From Nematostella vectensis (taxonomy: Eukaryota > Cnidaria > Anthozoa > Actiniaria > Edwardsiidae), in assembly GCF_932526225.1 (NCBI RefSeq), contig NC_064038.1, positions 746,001-810,000 on the forward strand: a DNA stretch of 64,000 bases. Reading direction: 5' to 3'. A program made the translations under genes and the position numbers. The stretch's first letter is position 1; every line of letters starts with the position of its first letter. Positions 62,226-64,000 of this stretch are shown one piece after another. Under the pieces are notes generated by a model that worked only from the letters and a program-made list of their open reading frames with translations, had not been told where the DNA came from and did no database searches.

Positions 62226-64000
62226 ACAAAGCAAAGAGTTTGAGGAAGTAAACAAGTATGTGAACTTTAATGTTCTATTTGAAGGGGTGCATTTTGTACA
62301 GGGAAGCATACATAGAATGCTTAACTGGTGGAGAGGGAAGAGGTAAAAGTTTATTGAGCATAATTTCAACAATAGCAGGGGGAAGAGAGGGGCACTCTCT
62401 TCATACAATATTGCAGTTGTTACCTATTATTAAATAAGTTTGTAACATGTCTTTGTTTATTAAGCAAGGTCTATTTCTGAGACAAGCAAACTCAAGTAAG
62501 GCTGTTGAAATAACAGGTGAGTGTTAAAAGAAAAACAATTATCTGATTAGAAAACTACTGTAGATTCCTTTGCACCAAAATAAGAACAAACTTCATTTTG
62601 TTTGTTATTTATGAGGAACGAGATGAGCTCTACAAAGCCATAAAGAAATATGTATTGCTGATCTAAATTATACAAGTAAATGATAATATTAAAAAAGAAC
62701 TACTGTAAGTAATTAGAGTGGTTTTCATTAACCCGTGAAACAAAGTGTGATAGTTAAACGGTAATAGTTAGTAAAACACAAAAAAGAACAATAGAATCAG
62801 ATCACCACAAAGTGTAATACGCTAAAGCGTAATTCACGGGTTAATGAAGGTTTTGACATTTCAACCTTACATCCACATGAAAGTAATGCCTAATATCGAG
62901 TGCCCTACAGTAAGTGTTTTGCAGTCAAGTTGTTTTCTGTTAGTAGGTAAAAAAATATTCTAAATAATAGTAATCATAGCTATGGTCACCACTTACACAT
63001 ATAGAACTTGTAATGAAAAGAAAGAAAAAATATATATATATGCAGTCAAACAACAGAATTGCATGATAACCTTGAATATATTGAATAAAGGACTGCAAAA
63101 AAACATCTTTTGTACTAGTTGCTTGAATTGACCCTTGGCTATTTTTAGCTGAATTCCCCTCCCCCTCTAAAAAAGAAAATAATAATAATAATAATAGGAG
63201 AAAACTAAAAAGAAAACAAATACAACAGAGACCCCCACCAACATTTTTTTATTTTTTTTACTTTCCTTTAAAAGGATAGTGTCATGGTTAAGAAATTTGC
63301 AATAGCTCTAGAGCCCTGACACAATGAACTTCAGTGAAATTCTAATACTGACTTATGAGCTTTTGGTACATGTGGGAGACTTTAAACAAAACAAAAAAAT
63401 GACCACAAACTGTCCATTAACATAGTTTTCTATATAATATTGCATATTATTTAATAAGGTATTGACAGCTTTTAAAAAGTTCAACTGTTTGTAGACACTT
63501 AAAAGCCTACAATAAACACTGACTCCAGACATGCGCAGTACTATGCTGCTGCCCCTTTAGAGTAAAATACAGCTTTACTTAGTCAGCGTAGACAATATTG
63601 TGGATTTTGTCAATATTTTAATATGAATATGTCAATATTCTCCCCCCTTACGTCTTTATTTCTATTTATTTTATGCTTTTCACATAATACCAAAACAGCG
63701 TCTTTTTTCTTCGCTAATTCGATGTCATGTACACAATAAAAGAGATGCGCCCGTGCGCATGGCGAGTCCCCAAGGGACCCAAGACGCCCAAATAGACCTC
63801 TATTTTTTGTCATCCACAATCTCGGCGAGCTGTGCGTGGCGTAACCGTATTACAGGCCTGGGATCCTGGTTATTGTCCTCCCCATTAATGCGCGGGTTGG
63901 GATAACCTTGCAAGAGTGTTGTACAGCATATTCGCTCGGAAATATCGGTGCTTGGGGCCTTCGGGTTCTTTACAGCCTTCCGTAAAAGCCTTGTGCTGCC
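62226..64000 (+). repeat. Array unit 32, truncated by window end (1,775 bp)
   Basis: MITE starts at 62728. The window ends three bases into the tRNA-like module, so its B box is not seen. Nearly identical to unit 31; the difference I can point to is TTGCTGATCT near 62655, shared with unit 24. Confidence 0.95.

Larger units (their letters stand above)
1..64000. repeat. Macrosatellite array, about 2.0-kb unit, 31 complete copies plus one partial
   Basis: The whole window is a head-to-tail array. The landmark GAAGTTAACAAAAAACAC recurs with its TTAAC at 1998, 4004, 6009, 8014, 10017 and so on to 62214, at spacings of 2,002 to 2,015 bp. All copies are in the same orientation and no foreign sequence separates them. 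Units are phased here from base 1 (ACAAAGCAAAGAG). Within a unit the modules keep fixed order: the piggyBac-like element starts 502 bp after the unit start in 31 of 32 units, and 506 bp in unit 13. Neither array end is in view. It is not an rDNA, 5S or major spliceosomal snRNA repeat as far as I can recognise. Unit phase is arbitrary. Confidence 0.98.

Noticed and set aside
1-64000. A CRISPR array, rDNA, 5S or U-snRNA gene cluster
   Set aside because: Units are 2 kb without short repeat-spacer alternation. I looked for 5S rRNA and U1, U2, U4 and U5 core sequences on both strands by eye and did not find them.
1-64000. A bacterial or viral defence or biosynthetic gene system
   Set aside because: No frame exceeds 122 aa, there is no operon-like coding strand, and the DNA has eukaryotic repeat features throughout.

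Overview
The window is one uninterrupted tandem array. A unit of about 2.0 kb (2,002 to 2,015 bp) is repeated head to tail 31 times, followed by a 32nd copy cut off at base 64000. No array edge, unique flank or ordinary gene is visible, so the array is longer than the window. Copies look about 98-99% alike by eye (not computed). They differ by scattered substitutions, by homopolymer and microsatellite length, and by a few small indels.

The organism is a eukaryote, most likely an animal. Reasons: AT-rich non-coding macrosatellite DNA; a 117-bp piggyBac-like non-autonomous element in every unit (TTAACCCGTGAA / TTCACGGGTTAA ends); a tRNA-like module with a perfect RNA polymerase III B box followed by T tracts; a metazoan-type splice acceptor and donor pair; and several inter-copy differences of the CpG to TpG/CpA kind, as expected of methylated DNA. 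I cannot name the species.

Layout of a unit, using unit 2 (2010-4015) as the type: a purine-rich 307-nt block bounded by splice-like signals (1994-2300, crossing the arbitrary unit boundary); an AT-rich spacer; the piggyBac-like MITE (2512-2628); AT-rich DNA with (AT)n and (AAT)n microsatellites (2812-2825, 2961-2978); a long imperfect hairpin (3061-3104); another AT-rich stretch with TATA-like sequence; three CAATATT heptamers; a GC-richer, CpG-containing segment with two short hairpins (about 3529-3857); and at its end the tRNA-like/B-box module (3782-3858) and T tracts.

The copies are not equally related. Diagnostic variants show higher-order structure: a four-unit block (units 14-17, about 8.04 kb) recurs in units 18-22 with one unit type present twice; a segment of at least 3.4 kb recurs at an offset of 6,024 bp (49.6-53.0 and 55.7-59.0 kb); units 31 and 32 are nearly identical neighbours; and the 13-22 kb stretch is a mosaic. 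This fits unequal crossing-over and gene conversion.

No protein-coding gene is supported. Short reading frames recur only because the DNA recurs; they change length with T-tract indels and show no sign of selection on protein. The strongest functional ideas, both inferences, are a periodic array of about 30 TFIIIC-type B boxes and a possible non-coding transcript with one 307-nt exon per unit.
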